Assembly (NCBI GenBank): GCA_034190325.1
Contig: JAXHST010000024.1
Coordinates: forward strand, 1-35,340
Source of the DNA: UBA287 sp034190325
GTDB taxonomy: Archaea; Thermoplasmatota; UBA186; UBA287
Length of the DNA stretch: 35,340 nucleotides
Reading direction: 5' to 3'
In this document: positions 24,632 through 32,275 of the stretch, one piece after another
Layout: every line of letters begins with the position of its first letter
How positions within the stretch are numbered: the stretch's first letter is position 1
Translations under genes and position numbers: made by a program
The notes under the pieces: model-generated
Database searches by the model: none
Told to the model about the DNA's origin: nothing
Seen by the model: the letters and a program-made list of their open reading frames with translations, nothing else

Positions 24632-24639
24632 ATTTTATA
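24632..24639 (-). promoter_or_regulatory. Candidate TATA box that could transcribe the hairpin cluster
   Basis: TATAAAAT preceded by CCC on the minus strand. Transcription from about 24610 would run straight through IR4, IR3, IR2 and IR1. In so AT-rich a region this may be chance. Confidence 0.25.
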
Positions 24640-24652
24640 GGGCAAAGTAATA

Positions 24653-24662
24653 TTTTTATACC
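24653..24662 (+). promoter_or_regulatory. TATA box of the aminotransferase gene
   Basis: TTTTTATACC centred about 23 bp before ATG 24679. Confidence 0.55.
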
Positions 24663-24678
24663 ATCATCACCATTTTCC

Positions 24679-25545
24679 ATGGTGAGGGAAATGAAAGTAT
24701 ATTTGAATGGGGAGTTTGTTGAAGAAACGGAAGCAAAGGTTAGCGCATTTGACCATGGTTTTCTCTATGGGGATGGAGTATTTGAGGGAATAAGAGCATA
24801 CAACAGAAAGATATTCCGGCTCAAAGAGCACATAGACAGGCTTTATGAATGCGCTAAAGCGATAGACCTTGAAATATCCTTAAGCAAAGATGAGATGAGA
24901 GGGAAAATCGTAGAATTATGCAGATTAAACAATCTGAATGAGGCGTACATAAGGCCTATAGTCTCAAGAGGCATAGGAGATCTCGGACTTGATCCAAGAA
25001 AGTGCGGTAAGCCAACAGTTGTCATACTTGAAAAAGAGATGAAGCCTCTACTGGGCGAAGGGGAGCTAAAGGTGATAACTGTGTTCTGGAGAAGGAATGC
25101 ACCGGATGCTCTGAGCCCGAACATAAAGTCCCTCAACTATTTGAATAACATCCTCGGTAAGCTTGAAGCGAACAGGCATGGAGCCAATGACTGTTTATTC
25201 CTTGATAAAGAGGGATACATATCTGAGGGCACAGGGGAGAATTTCTTCATGGTGAAAAATGGAGTGCTCATAACTCCACCAACGCTCACAAACCTGAAAG
25301 GGATAACAAGAAACGCTATAATTGAGATGGCAAACAGCAGAGGGTATAAGGTAAAGGAGGGGAGAATTTCACTGTTTGATGCGTACAACGCTGATGAAGT
25401 CTTCCTTTGCGGAACGGCCGCAGAGGTCGCTCCTGTTGTGAGCATAGATGGCAGAGAGATTGGCTCCGGCAAAGTGGGCAGGATAACGTTAGATTTAAAG
25501 GAAGCGTACATGCAGAAAGTTGGGGGTGAGGGAGAGCCCTTCTGA
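24679..25545 (+). CDS. ilvE: Branched-chain amino acid aminotransferase (fold type IV)
   Basis: 288 residues, PLP enzyme transferring amino groups between Leu/Ile/Val and 2-oxoglutarate. N-terminal VYLNGEFVEETEAKVSAFDHGFLYGDGVFEGIRAY is the classical start. The PLP lysine is Lys149 in SPNIKSLNYLNN, and EGYISEGTGENFFMVKNG and LCGTAAEVAPV complete the family pattern. D-amino-acid transaminase and aminodeoxychorismate lyase share the fold, but the RxY/GT pattern favours BCAT. It could serve biosynthesis or, here, amino-acid fermentation. An alternative ATG lies at 24691; TATA spacing favours 24679. Confidence 0.92.
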   Translation: MVREMKVYLNGEFVEETEAKVSAFDHGFLYGDGVFEGIRAYNRKIFRLKEHIDRLYECAKAIDLEISLSKDEMRGKIVELCRLNNLNEAYIRPIVSRGIGDLGLDPRKCGKPTVVILEKEMKPLLGEGELKVITVFWRRNAPDALSPNIKSLNYLNNILGKLEANRHGANDCLFLDKEGYISEGTGENFFMVKNGVLITPPTLTNLKGITRNAIIEMANSRGYKVKEGRISLFDAYNADEVFLCGTAAEVAPVVSIDGREIGSGKVGRITLDLKEAYMQKVGGEGEPF

Positions 25546-25577
25546 TCTCCGATCCTGCACAACAAAAAAATGAAATG

Positions 25578-25585
25578 ATTTAAAT
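25578..25585 (+). promoter_or_regulatory. TATA box of the signal peptidase gene
   Basis: ATTTAAAT centred about 25 bp before ATG 25606. Confidence 0.55.
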
Positions 25586-25605
25586 CTGTAAAGGGATTAC
25601 TCCCT

Positions 25606-26280
25606 ATGAGATGGAAATCTGCCCTTGTAGATCTGGGCATCACTTTACTTGCTGTGGGCATAATATTCGGTGGCATCTATGCTTACACCGGTGGTGTCTT
25701 CCCCCCTCTTGTGGTCGTTGTCTCGAACTCAATGCTTCATGAAGATGCAAATGTGGGTCAGCTAGGCACAATAAGTCCCGGGGATATAGTGCTGGTAAAG
25801 GGCGCTGAAAACATAATTGCAAAGGTGAATGCAACTGAAACAGGCTATAAAACCTATGGGGATTATGGGGATGTTATTGTGTATAAACCCGATGGTAAAG
25901 ATGTAACACCAGTGATCCATAGAGCAATAATGTGGGTTGAAAAAGGGCAGTGGGTTCAGAGCAATGAGACCCTTGGCATTCGCCGGAGCTTTATCGTGCC
26001 CTATGATGGTTTTATAACAAAGGGAGATAACAACGGAATAATAGATCAGCTGGGCGGAATAAGCAAAATAGTACAGAAGGAGTGGATACTTGGGGTAGCA
26101 AAAGGTGAGCTCCCATGGCTGGGTCTGTTATCCATGCTGGTCAGAGATAGATATAGCTTATCAAATGTTCAGCCTGTGATCTGGGTGTTCATGATCCTTG
26201 AGCTTGCCGCCATATTCGTGTTTCTGGATATAATTGATAGGATTATAGACAGGCTAGCCAGGAGGCTTAGAAGAGAATAG
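25606..26280 (+). CDS. Signal peptidase I, archaeal/ER type (S26B)
   Basis: 224 residues. It removes signal peptides from exported proteins at the outer face of the membrane. Membrane segments lie at ~8-28 and ~193-213. The catalytic Ser42 lies in VSNSMLHE. The general base is His105 (PVIHRAI) where bacterial enzymes have Lys, the mark of the Sec11/archaeal class. Asp141 lies in TKGDNNG. It would process the muramidase, protease and hydrolase leaders found in this window. The 3' end overlaps the convergent phosphoribosyltransferase gene by 27 bp. Confidence 0.95.
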   Translation: MRWKSALVDLGITLLAVGIIFGGIYAYTGGVFPPLVVVVSNSMLHEDANVGQLGTISPGDIVLVKGAENIIAKVNATETGYKTYGDYGDVIVYKPDGKDVTPVIHRAIMWVEKGQWVQSNETLGIRRSFIVPYDGFITKGDNNGIIDQLGGISKIVQKEWILGVAKGELPWLGLLSMLVRDRYSLSNVQPVIWVFMILELAAIFVFLDIIDRIIDRLARRLRRE

Positions 26281-26934
26281 GTTTCTATCCTTTACTACCT
26301 CTCCTCTATCTACCAGATGCTTCAGCGCGGTAGCAACTCTTTGCTTCGAAGGCTTTATGTCAAACTGCTCGTAGAGCGCTGCCATTATCCCTTCTACATT
26401 TTTTGGCTCGTAAAGCGCTTTTGGTATTAGCGTATATAGATCCTCATTAACATTCCATGGGAATATGAACCATGTCCATCTATCCTTTGGCACAAAAACA
26501 CTGTAATAATCTGGCTTGACTCTTGCTCCCTCTATGTGAAGCAGGGTTGCGCTCTTTATAGCCCCTGGTCCCTTGCTTTTAACATGCTCTAAAGCAAGCT
26601 CCATGCTCATGCCCGTGTCGGTTATGTCATCAACAACAAGGACCCTCTTACCCCTGATATTCACGTTGAGTTCCTGCGCCAGTCTTGCTTTCTTATCTTT
26701 TCTGGCGGTTATCCCCCAGTGCTCTGTTTTTATTGAGCAAAGGTTTTTCTCAATGAGAAAATCACACATAAGCCTTGCAGGTATCCAGCCACCTCTGGTT
26801 AAACCTATTATTATCTCTGGTTTATATTCATCAACCCTTTTTGAAACATCGATAGACCAGCGCTCTATATCTCTCCAGCTCACAAGCTGGCAGTGAAAGC
26901 TCTCTATCTCGCTTCTTCCAGTGCTCTGCTGCAT
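26254..26934 (-). CDS. Purine phosphoribosyltransferase with C-terminal winged-helix-like extension
   Basis: 226 residues. The type I PRTase core (COG2236-like, xanthine/hypoxanthine/guanine type) has GLTRGGWIPARL and the PRPP loop VLVVDDITDTGMS at 98-110, and the tryptophan-rich FIFPWN near the base site. Residues ~175-220 (VEGIMAALYEQF, KQRVATALKHLVDRGEVVKD) look like a winged helix, so the protein may bind DNA or use this as an oligomerisation part. It salvages purine bases with PRPP. The start overlaps the end of the MTA phosphorylase gene by 31 bp; a GTG at 26883 is possible but would remove the conserved FxxxLVSW start. Confidence 0.85.
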   Translation of the reverse strand: MQQSTGRSEIESFHCQLVSWRDIERWSIDVSKRVDEYKPEIIIGLTRGGWIPARLMCDFLIEKNLCSIKTEHWGITARKDKKARLAQELNVNIRGKRVLVVDDITDTGMSMELALEHVKSKGPGAIKSATLLHIEGARVKPDYYSVFVPKDRWTWFIFPWNVNEDLYTLIPKALYEPKNVEGIMAALYEQFDIKPSKQRVATALKHLVDRGEVVKDRNLFSSKPPG

Positions 26935-27659
26935 TTACAGCTCCTCCTTTCAGGCAATTCCTTTAGCATATGCTCTATAACTCTCTGTGTCCTCTCTATA
27001 TTCTCTGCCATAACTCTTTTAACATCAACATTGCTCACGGGCTTTTCGCCATAAACATCATAGTCCGTAACCATCGCAAGGCATAGATAGCACATTCCCA
27101 GCTCTCTCGCAAGCTGGCACTCTGGTACCAGAGTCATACCTATTATGTCCCCGAATGATTTGAACATCCTGCTCTCAGCCCTTGTAGAGAACCTTGGTCC
27201 CTCTATACAAACATACGTTCCCTTCTCTTTATGCTCAAAATCCTTCAAAACCTTAAAGCTTATAGCCCTCATTTCATCACAGAAGGGATCGGCCATAGAG
27301 ATATGCACCGCCTCTCTATCATAGAATGTGTACTCTCTCTTTTTTGTGAAATCTATGAACTGGTCAGGAACAACAATGTTGCCGGGCACATAATCATCAC
27401 GCAGCGATCCAACAGCTGCTGTTGCTATAACCCTTTCAACCCCAAGGATCTCAAAAGCCTTTATATGCGCTTTATAGTTAACCATGTGCGGGGGTACAGA
27501 GTGCTTTTCTCCATGCCTTGCTATAAATGCAACCTTTTTTCCATCAAAACTTCCTACAGTAAGGCTAACCCTTCCATAGGGTGTTGCTATCTCCTCCTTT
27601 TTACAATCCTCAAGCATCTCAGCCCTGTAAACCCCTGAGCCACCAATTATCCCTATCAC
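26904..27659 (-). CDS. mtnP: S-methyl-5'-thioadenosine/inosine phosphorylase
   Basis: 251 residues from the chosen GTG. Phosphorolysis of methylthioadenosine (or the deaminated methylthioinosine) to free base and methylthioribose 1-phosphate. IGIIGGSGVY, ARHGEKHSVPPHMVNYKAHI, EGPRFSTRAESRMF and MTLVPECQLARELG match the MTAP subclass of purine nucleoside phosphorylases; MVTDYDVY supports MTAP/MTIP over PNP. An open frame continues upstream to 27704 inside the KaiC-like gene, but GGGAGGTG at 27665-27672 sits just before GTG 27659. The base released could feed the phosphoribosyltransferase encoded next. Confidence 0.93.
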   Translation of the reverse strand: MIGIIGGSGVYRAEMLEDCKKEEIATPYGRVSLTVGSFDGKKVAFIARHGEKHSVPPHMVNYKAHIKAFEILGVERVIATAAVGSLRDDYVPGNIVVPDQFIDFTKKREYTFYDREAVHISMADPFCDEMRAISFKVLKDFEHKEKGTYVCIEGPRFSTRAESRMFKSFGDIIGMTLVPECQLARELGMCYLCLAMVTDYDVYGEKPVSNVDVKRVMAENIERTQRVIEHMLKELPERRSCKCSRALEEAR

Positions 27660-27664
27660 TGTTG

Positions 27665-27672
27665 CACCTCCC
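27665..27672 (-). promoter_or_regulatory. Shine-Dalgarno that sets the MTA phosphorylase start
   Basis: GGGAGGTG fills the gap between the KaiC-like stop (27673) and the GTG start (27659), with 5 bases to the start codon. Confidence 0.7.
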
Positions 27673-28413
27673 TCAAAATGTTCTCTCCGTGAGCTCAATA
27701 CCATTTTGAGTGATCACCATCTCATGTTCACTACGATTATGAGCTGCACCCCTCATCTTCACAACCTGAAGCGATCTTAACAGTGTGTTTCCTACCTCCC
27801 TTTCCGTCAAGAAAATTATCCCATCACATATGAACTCTATACCCTGCTCTGAATAGAACCTCGTGCCGCTAGCCTCCTCAGCAGTGAGAAGTGCAACAGC
27901 ATTGTGCTCAAAAATTATGTTACCCAGGCGATATAGAAAATCCCTTATTTTTTCCTTATCTGGCATACGAAAGATCATGGCGGTTATTGAATCAACAACA
28001 AGACGTTTTATATTATAGCTTGTTACTACCTCATCGATTATCCGTAGTAAAGAGTTCATATCGCTCACCGTATACTGGTCTTTATCCATCCCCATCTGCC
28101 TGTATATTGCCCTCATATCCAAAAACTGAACTTTTTTCTTCTCAACAGCTTCTTCATCATAAAAAGAAAACTGGCGCATATACCTCTTCATCTGTGATAC
28201 GGATTCTGTAAGCGTGAAGAGAAGACCATTCTCATTGAACATTGTGGCCCCATTGAAAAGAAACTGACAGGATAGGGTAGTTTTCCCTACGCCGCTGCTA
28301 CCTGTGAGAAGAACCATCGTTCCTAGGGGTATCCCTCCACGGAGTATCCTATCATCAAGCACCGGTATCCCTGTTTTACATCTATCGATTATCGAATCGT
28401 CCATCTTATCCAC
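27673..28413 (-). CDS. KaiC/RadA-like ATPase
   Basis: 246 residues, one RecA-like KaiC domain. GIPVLDDRILRGGIPLGTMVLLTGSSGVGKTT holds the family start and Walker A; Walker B is RLVVDSITAM. The loop TLTES has a single acidic residue where KaiC repeats usually have two, as in some regulatory or ArlH (FlaH)-like relatives. It has no second domain. It is encoded with a pilin-like protein, overlapping it by 8 bp, so a role at a membrane appendage or signalling complex is possible. The first start is GTG; an ATG three codons later has GGTGG in front and may be the real one. Confidence 0.88.
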   Translation of the reverse strand: MDKMDDSIIDRCKTGIPVLDDRILRGGIPLGTMVLLTGSSGVGKTTLSCQFLFNGATMFNENGLLFTLTESVSQMKRYMRQFSFYDEEAVEKKKVQFLDMRAIYRQMGMDKDQYTVSDMNSLLRIIDEVVTSYNIKRLVVDSITAMIFRMPDKEKIRDFLYRLGNIIFEHNAVALLTAEEASGTRFYSEQGIEFICDGIIFLTEREVGNTLLRSLQVVKMRGAAHNRSEHEMVITQNGIELTERTF

Positions 28414-29221
28414 CTATGCTTACCCTCACAATGGCATAATCTATGTTTGAATTAGCCAGGTCCACATTTTTCAATGACATATAAAACCTCTCCGGGGTGT
28501 TAAGCTCTGTATCGAAAGAGTAGAACTCTGCACCTACAGGCTCCATAACCTCCTCAAAGTACTTTCTCCACGCACCTGCATCAGGTGTGTGAAAATCAAA
28601 GACAATATTGCCAACTCTCTGGCCTTCTTTATAAAAGGATACTGGCATTATGTAATCTATAAAAAAGTTAACCGTTGCACTTTCCGTGCCAGATCTGGAG
28701 CTGATTTCCATCGTGGTTAAAGACATCATCGTCATATTGATGGTAAGTGTAGAAACATCTCTTTCTATGGTTATGGGTGGGTCAATCTTCATCAGAGCTC
28801 TGTCACCCTGCCTCAGAACCACACCTCCCATCCCATATGTGTATATCTGAGGTATTGTCTGGGTTACTACCGGTTCGTAGATTATAGACGAATTTGCCAA
28901 AAGGGAGCTTGTTGAATTGACATAGAACACATCATTGCTTATTGTCAAAGATCCTGTTATGCCACCAGTTCCCAAAAAACTACCGCGACGACCCAGGGGA
29001 AAAGAGATAGGATATATCGCTCCGATGTGTTCATTCTCAACATAGTTTATTAACCCCTGTTGCATATCTGAAAAAGCTCTAAAAACCTCACTGAGGTGAG
29101 CTATCTCTTCACCTCTTCTCATCTCTGGTATCTGATATGTAACAAACCATGATACGATTATGAGTGCAACCCCTATGAGGAGCAACGCACCTATGATCCC
29201 GACCTGAGCTTCTTCATCCAC
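28406..29221 (-). CDS. Pilin-like or flagellar accessory-like secreted protein
   Basis: 271 residues. The N-terminus DEEAQVGIIGALLLIGVALIIVSWFVTYQIP is a short charged leader followed by a hydrophobic helix, as in archaeal class III (type IV pilin-like) proteins; processing before the QVGIIG stretch is plausible. The remainder is beta-rich and extracytoplasmic, with many Ser/Thr and several N-glycosylation sequons (for example NSTS, NMT). It is encoded immediately upstream of the KaiC-like ATPase. The TATA box at 29240-29249 is 24 bp before the ATG, starting an operon of four genes. No exact family recognised. Confidence 0.8.
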   Translation of the reverse strand: MDEEAQVGIIGALLLIGVALIIVSWFVTYQIPEMRRGEEIAHLSEVFRAFSDMQQGLINYVENEHIGAIYPISFPLGRRGSFLGTGGITGSLTISNDVFYVNSTSSLLANSSIIYEPVVTQTIPQIYTYGMGGVVLRQGDRALMKIDPPITIERDVSTLTINMTMMSLTTMEISSRSGTESATVNFFIDYIMPVSFYKEGQRVGNIVFDFHTPDAGAWRKYFEEVMEPVGAEFYSFDTELNTPERFYMSLKNVDLANSNIDYAIVRVSIGG

Positions 29222-29239
29222 TGTATTTAGTAGGATTTA

Positions 29240-29249
29240 CTTTATATAT
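29240..29249 (-). promoter_or_regulatory. TATA box of the pilin-like/KaiC/mtnP/PRTase operon
   Basis: ATATATAAAG on the minus strand, centred about 24 bp before ATG 29221. The remaining part of 29222-29330 holds nothing else clear. Confidence 0.6.
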
Positions 29250-29330
29250 TACTTTTTCTAATAAATCTAAGGTAGCAGGTTTCTATCAGTAACTCCCATA
29301 ACCTATGCTGGAATTGTGAAAAGAATCGAG

Positions 29331-30644
29331 CTACGTTCTGCGTATCTTTCCTAATATTGTAACATCATCTATGTACCAGCCAGCAGCATTTCCATAAGAA
29401 TCGGTTACAACATGGAACCTGACAGTTATCACGTTACCTATGTAACCGGATAGATCTATCTCCTCATGCATCCATCCATCGCTCGATCCAGTATAGTTTT
29501 TGATAGCCGTCCACGTTTTTCCGCCGTCCGTTGTTATCTCTAACCTACCAAAGTCCCACTCTGTCTCAAAATTGTACCAGTAGTAGAAATCTATCTCAGC
29601 CTCTGTTGCATTTATTAGAGCCACTTCCGGGCTCACAAGCCAGAAATCTGCATTGCTGTTGTATGTATTGTCGAGGTCTGTTCCCCAGCAAGTTGAACCC
29701 CAGTGCGCAGCATCAGGGTGCATATACCATGCTGGTCCATTCCAGCCCACAGGCCCTCCAAGCTCCCATTCGTCCTGCTTCCCTCCATGCTCCCAGCCTG
29801 GGGCGCCGTATTCAAAGTTCTCAATAAGTGAAATGGAGGCTCCTCCACTTGCACTTATCTCTAAAGACAGGGCATTGTTCCTTTCGTTGCTCTCTGGTAT
29901 AGCATTCATATAGTCTAAGAGTATGGTGACTGTGGCTTTCATTTTGGTGGGATCAAAGGGTATGTCCGGATAGATTATCTGAACTCTCGATGAGCTCTGC
30001 CCTTTTATACTTTTCACTTCAATGGTATTTACAACCCTTCCTTCTTCAACCGTACCTTCATAAAGGGCTATTGTAAAAGGAGTTGCATCCCCTCTGCCGG
30101 TATTTCTCACATTTGCATTTATAACCACATCCTGTCCTATAACAACAGGAGGAACATAGGAGACCTCATCTGCGTAAATGGTAAGATCTGCTCTGGCCGG
30201 GGATCTTAGCCGAGGAGTAAGTCTCTGCTCAGGCATTATAGCAGAGATTGTGGACTCACCGACATAATAAACACTCAAAATAACCGTGCTGTTGGAGTTT
30301 ACCCTCTGCCTATCGCCTATCCAGGTATCTCCCATATACATATAATCGTTGGGAAAATTTAAATCCTCTCTCTCAGCAACCAGCTCTCTCCCATCAATGC
30401 TCATCTGGATTCTTGTATGGTTGGCGAATATGGGCTCTCCACCCCTATGTTCTATTACCACCCTCTCATTACCGTTACCCCAGCCATCACCCCCATCATT
30501 CAGATATGGACGGAGATCAACGTAGGGGACCGCCTCAGGGGTTGGAAGGCGCATAGCCCATACAAGCACAACGCTGAATAATGCAACAGTGATAAGCAAA
30601 AGCAAAAGTGTTCCTATGATCTCGGATACTCCTTTATCATCCAC
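29331..30644 (-). CDS. Archaeal pilin-type surface protein with CARDB and MAM-like domains
   Basis: 437 residues from the chosen GTG. The N-terminus VDDKGVSEIIGTLLLLLITVALF is the archaeal type IV pilin (DUF1628-like) start with a likely cleavage after DDKG. A pilin-like beta section with ERVVIEHRGGEPI follows. Residues ~140-255 form a CARDB/adhesion-type Ig domain (ADLTIYADEV ... NTGRGDATPF ... ESNERNNAL). Residues ~265-435 resemble the MAM/immune-inhibitor-A-like jelly-roll (ADFWLVSPEV, IDFYYWYNFETEWDFGRLEI, GWYIDDVTI). It is probably an adhesive or glycan-binding surface protein. An ATG at 30704 is in frame, but the TATA box lies between it and GTG 30644. Confidence 0.85.
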   Translation of the reverse strand: MDDKGVSEIIGTLLLLLITVALFSVVLVWAMRLPTPEAVPYVDLRPYLNDGGDGWGNGNERVVIEHRGGEPIFANHTRIQMSIDGRELVAEREDLNFPNDYMYMGDTWIGDRQRVNSNSTVILSVYYVGESTISAIMPEQRLTPRLRSPARADLTIYADEVSYVPPVVIGQDVVINANVRNTGRGDATPFTIALYEGTVEEGRVVNTIEVKSIKGQSSSRVQIIYPDIPFDPTKMKATVTILLDYMNAIPESNERNNALSLEISASGGASISLIENFEYGAPGWEHGGKQDEWELGGPVGWNGPAWYMHPDAAHWGSTCWGTDLDNTYNSNADFWLVSPEVALINATEAEIDFYYWYNFETEWDFGRLEITTDGGKTWTAIKNYTGSSDGWMHEEIDLSGYIGNVITVRFHVVTDSYGNAAGWYIDDVTILGKIRRT

Positions 30645-30663
30645 AAATAATCTATGCCCTTTT

Positions 30664-30674
30664 GGATATTTAAC
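30664..30674 (-). promoter_or_regulatory. TATA box of the CARDB pilin gene
   Basis: TTAAATATCC on the minus strand, centred 25 bp before GTG 30644. It lies inside the longer reading frame, so the shorter start is preferred. Confidence 0.6.
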
Positions 30675-30770
30675 TTTTTTTATGAGTGTTTGCCGAAAGA
30701 TCATTTACCATTCTTCCACTCCACAATCTCAAGGAAAGTTCTATACAAGGATGAGGTAAAGTTTAGAGGA

Positions 30771-30782
30771 TATATTTTATAG
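30771..30782 (+). promoter_or_regulatory. TATA box of the NSS symporter gene
   Basis: TATATTTTATAG centred about 25 bp before ATG 30802, divergent from the pilin gene. Confidence 0.6.
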
Positions 30783-30801
30783 AATTACTCCCATTCTGGC
30801 T

Positions 30802-32067
30802 ATGGAGGATAAAAGGGAGTGGGGGAGCAGCGCTGGTTTTATATTGAGCGCAATAGGAAGCGCTGTTGGTCTTGGAAACATATGGATGTTTCCGTATAGA
30901 GCGGGCATGTATGGGGGTGGTGCATTCCTTCTTCTATTCATTCTACTTCTCATACCTGTAGGAGTTGTAGGGCTTACTGTAGAGTGGACCTTGGGGAGAA
31001 TGACGAAAGGAGGGCCCATCAAGGCTTTTTCTGTTTTGCCATTTGGAAAATATCTTGGCACAATACCTGTTATCGCAGAATTCCTGATCCTCTCTTTTTA
31101 TACAGTTGTATTTTCCTGGATAATACGCTTCTTTATGGCTAGCATAACCGGAGAGCTGTTTGCTGAGGGGCTCTTCTATGAAGTATCCTATGATTCTCAG
31201 TCTATATTTCTGTGTTTCATAGCGATAGCCATAACTGGGATAATTGTTGCTAGAGGGATATCTAAGGGCATTGAGAGAGCGAACAAGGTTATGCTACCTC
31301 TACTTCTCGTGCTTATGATAGTCCTTACCATACGTTCTGTTACGCTACCAAACAGTTATGAAGGCTTGAGCTTTTATTTGAGACCTGACTTCAACAAGAT
31401 CTCTGCAACAGCGATACTCATGGCAACATCTCAGATATTTTTCTCGCTAACTTTAGATGGCGGTCCTATGGTGGTGTATGGTAGCTATCAGCCAAAGGGC
31501 ATGGATCTAACGCTCTCCGCCATCATAACAGCAGCGATAGATGCCTGCGTTGCGTTTATGGCAGGGCTCATAATATTCCCTGCAGTCTTTGCTGCCGGAC
31601 AAACACCGACCTCAGGTCCAGCCCTCATATTTCTAACCCTACCGCACGTCTTTGAAGCTATACCTGCAGGACGATTTTTTGCGGCAATGTTCTTCTTTGT
31701 GTTGATACTGGCATCATTCACAACAACAATCGCAGAGCTGGAGGTTTTTGTGAACGCGCTATGCGATCACATAGGCCTTAAAAGAGGGCATGCAACAGCT
31801 ATAGCGGGTGTTTCTGTTTTTACTCTTAGCGCTTTCATAGCTTTAAGTGAGGATCTATTCACAACAATAGAGTACATCTCTACCGTGTATCTGGCTATTA
31901 CGGGCGCCATACTCGCTTGCATAGCTCTTGCATGGTTCCATAAGCCTGAGGAAGCAAGAGCAGAGCTCAATGCAGGGGGCAGAATAGAGTTCGGTAGATG
32001 GTGGGAGGGTTATGTAAAGTATGTGTATCCTGCAATTCTTATAGTGATATTGATAACCTCTGTTTAG
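30802..32067 (+). CDS. Sodium-dependent amino-acid symporter, NSS/SNF family
   Basis: 421 residues with about eleven membrane segments, LeuT fold. The hallmark of TM1, SAIGSAVGLGNIWMFPY, is near the N-terminus; GGGAFLLLFI and the TM6 region SQIFFSLTLDGGPMVVYGSY follow, with FTTTIAELEVFVN in TM8 giving sodium ligands. It couples Na+ to uptake of a neutral amino acid. The shortened C-terminus of microbial members is seen here. A single-gene unit with a leaderless-type promoter, fitting amino-acid-based growth. Confidence 0.95.
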   Translation: MEDKREWGSSAGFILSAIGSAVGLGNIWMFPYRAGMYGGGAFLLLFILLLIPVGVVGLTVEWTLGRMTKGGPIKAFSVLPFGKYLGTIPVIAEFLILSFYTVVFSWIIRFFMASITGELFAEGLFYEVSYDSQSIFLCFIAIAITGIIVARGISKGIERANKVMLPLLLVLMIVLTIRSVTLPNSYEGLSFYLRPDFNKISATAILMATSQIFFSLTLDGGPMVVYGSYQPKGMDLTLSAIITAAIDACVAFMAGLIIFPAVFAAGQTPTSGPALIFLTLPHVFEAIPAGRFFAAMFFFVLILASFTTTIAELEVFVNALCDHIGLKRGHATAIAGVSVFTLSAFIALSEDLFTTIEYISTVYLAITGAILACIALAWFHKPEEARAELNAGGRIEFGRWWEGYVKYVYPAILIVILITSV

Positions 32068-32106
32068 AAAGTTTAAAATTAGAGAAGATCACTTAAAGTA
32101 AAGTCA

Positions 32107-32180
32107 GGGCCCATGGTCTAGCTGGTTATGACGTCGCCCTCACACGGCGGAGGTCTCCGGTTCGAATCCGGATGGGCCCA
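32107..32180 (+). tRNA. tRNA-Val (anticodon CAC)
   Basis: 74 bases forming a full cloverleaf. Acceptor GGGCCCA (32107-32113) pairs with TGGGCCC (32173-32179), discriminator A at 32180. The anticodon stem TCGCC/GGCGG closes loop CTCACAC with anticodon CAC. The T arm is TCCGG-TTCGAAT-CCGGA. CCA is not encoded. No intron. A TTTAAAA element near 32070-32077 could be its TATA box. Confidence 0.97.
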
Positions 32181-32275
32181 TAAACACAAGCGATTGCCCA
32201 ATACAACATATTAAGCAATATTTTGATTCTGCATCTAATTAAAAACGCTCATAAAGCCACAGCCCTATTATCTTT

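Noticed and set aside
27660..27704. Longer N-terminus for the MTA phosphorylase
   Set aside because: It lies within the KaiC-like gene, and a strong Shine-Dalgarno directly precedes GTG 27659, where the conserved IGIIGGSG begins.
30645..30704. Start of the CARDB pilin gene at ATG 30704
   Set aside because: The best TATA box lies at 30664-30674, inside this extension and at the right distance from GTG 30644; the shorter form has a typical class III leader.
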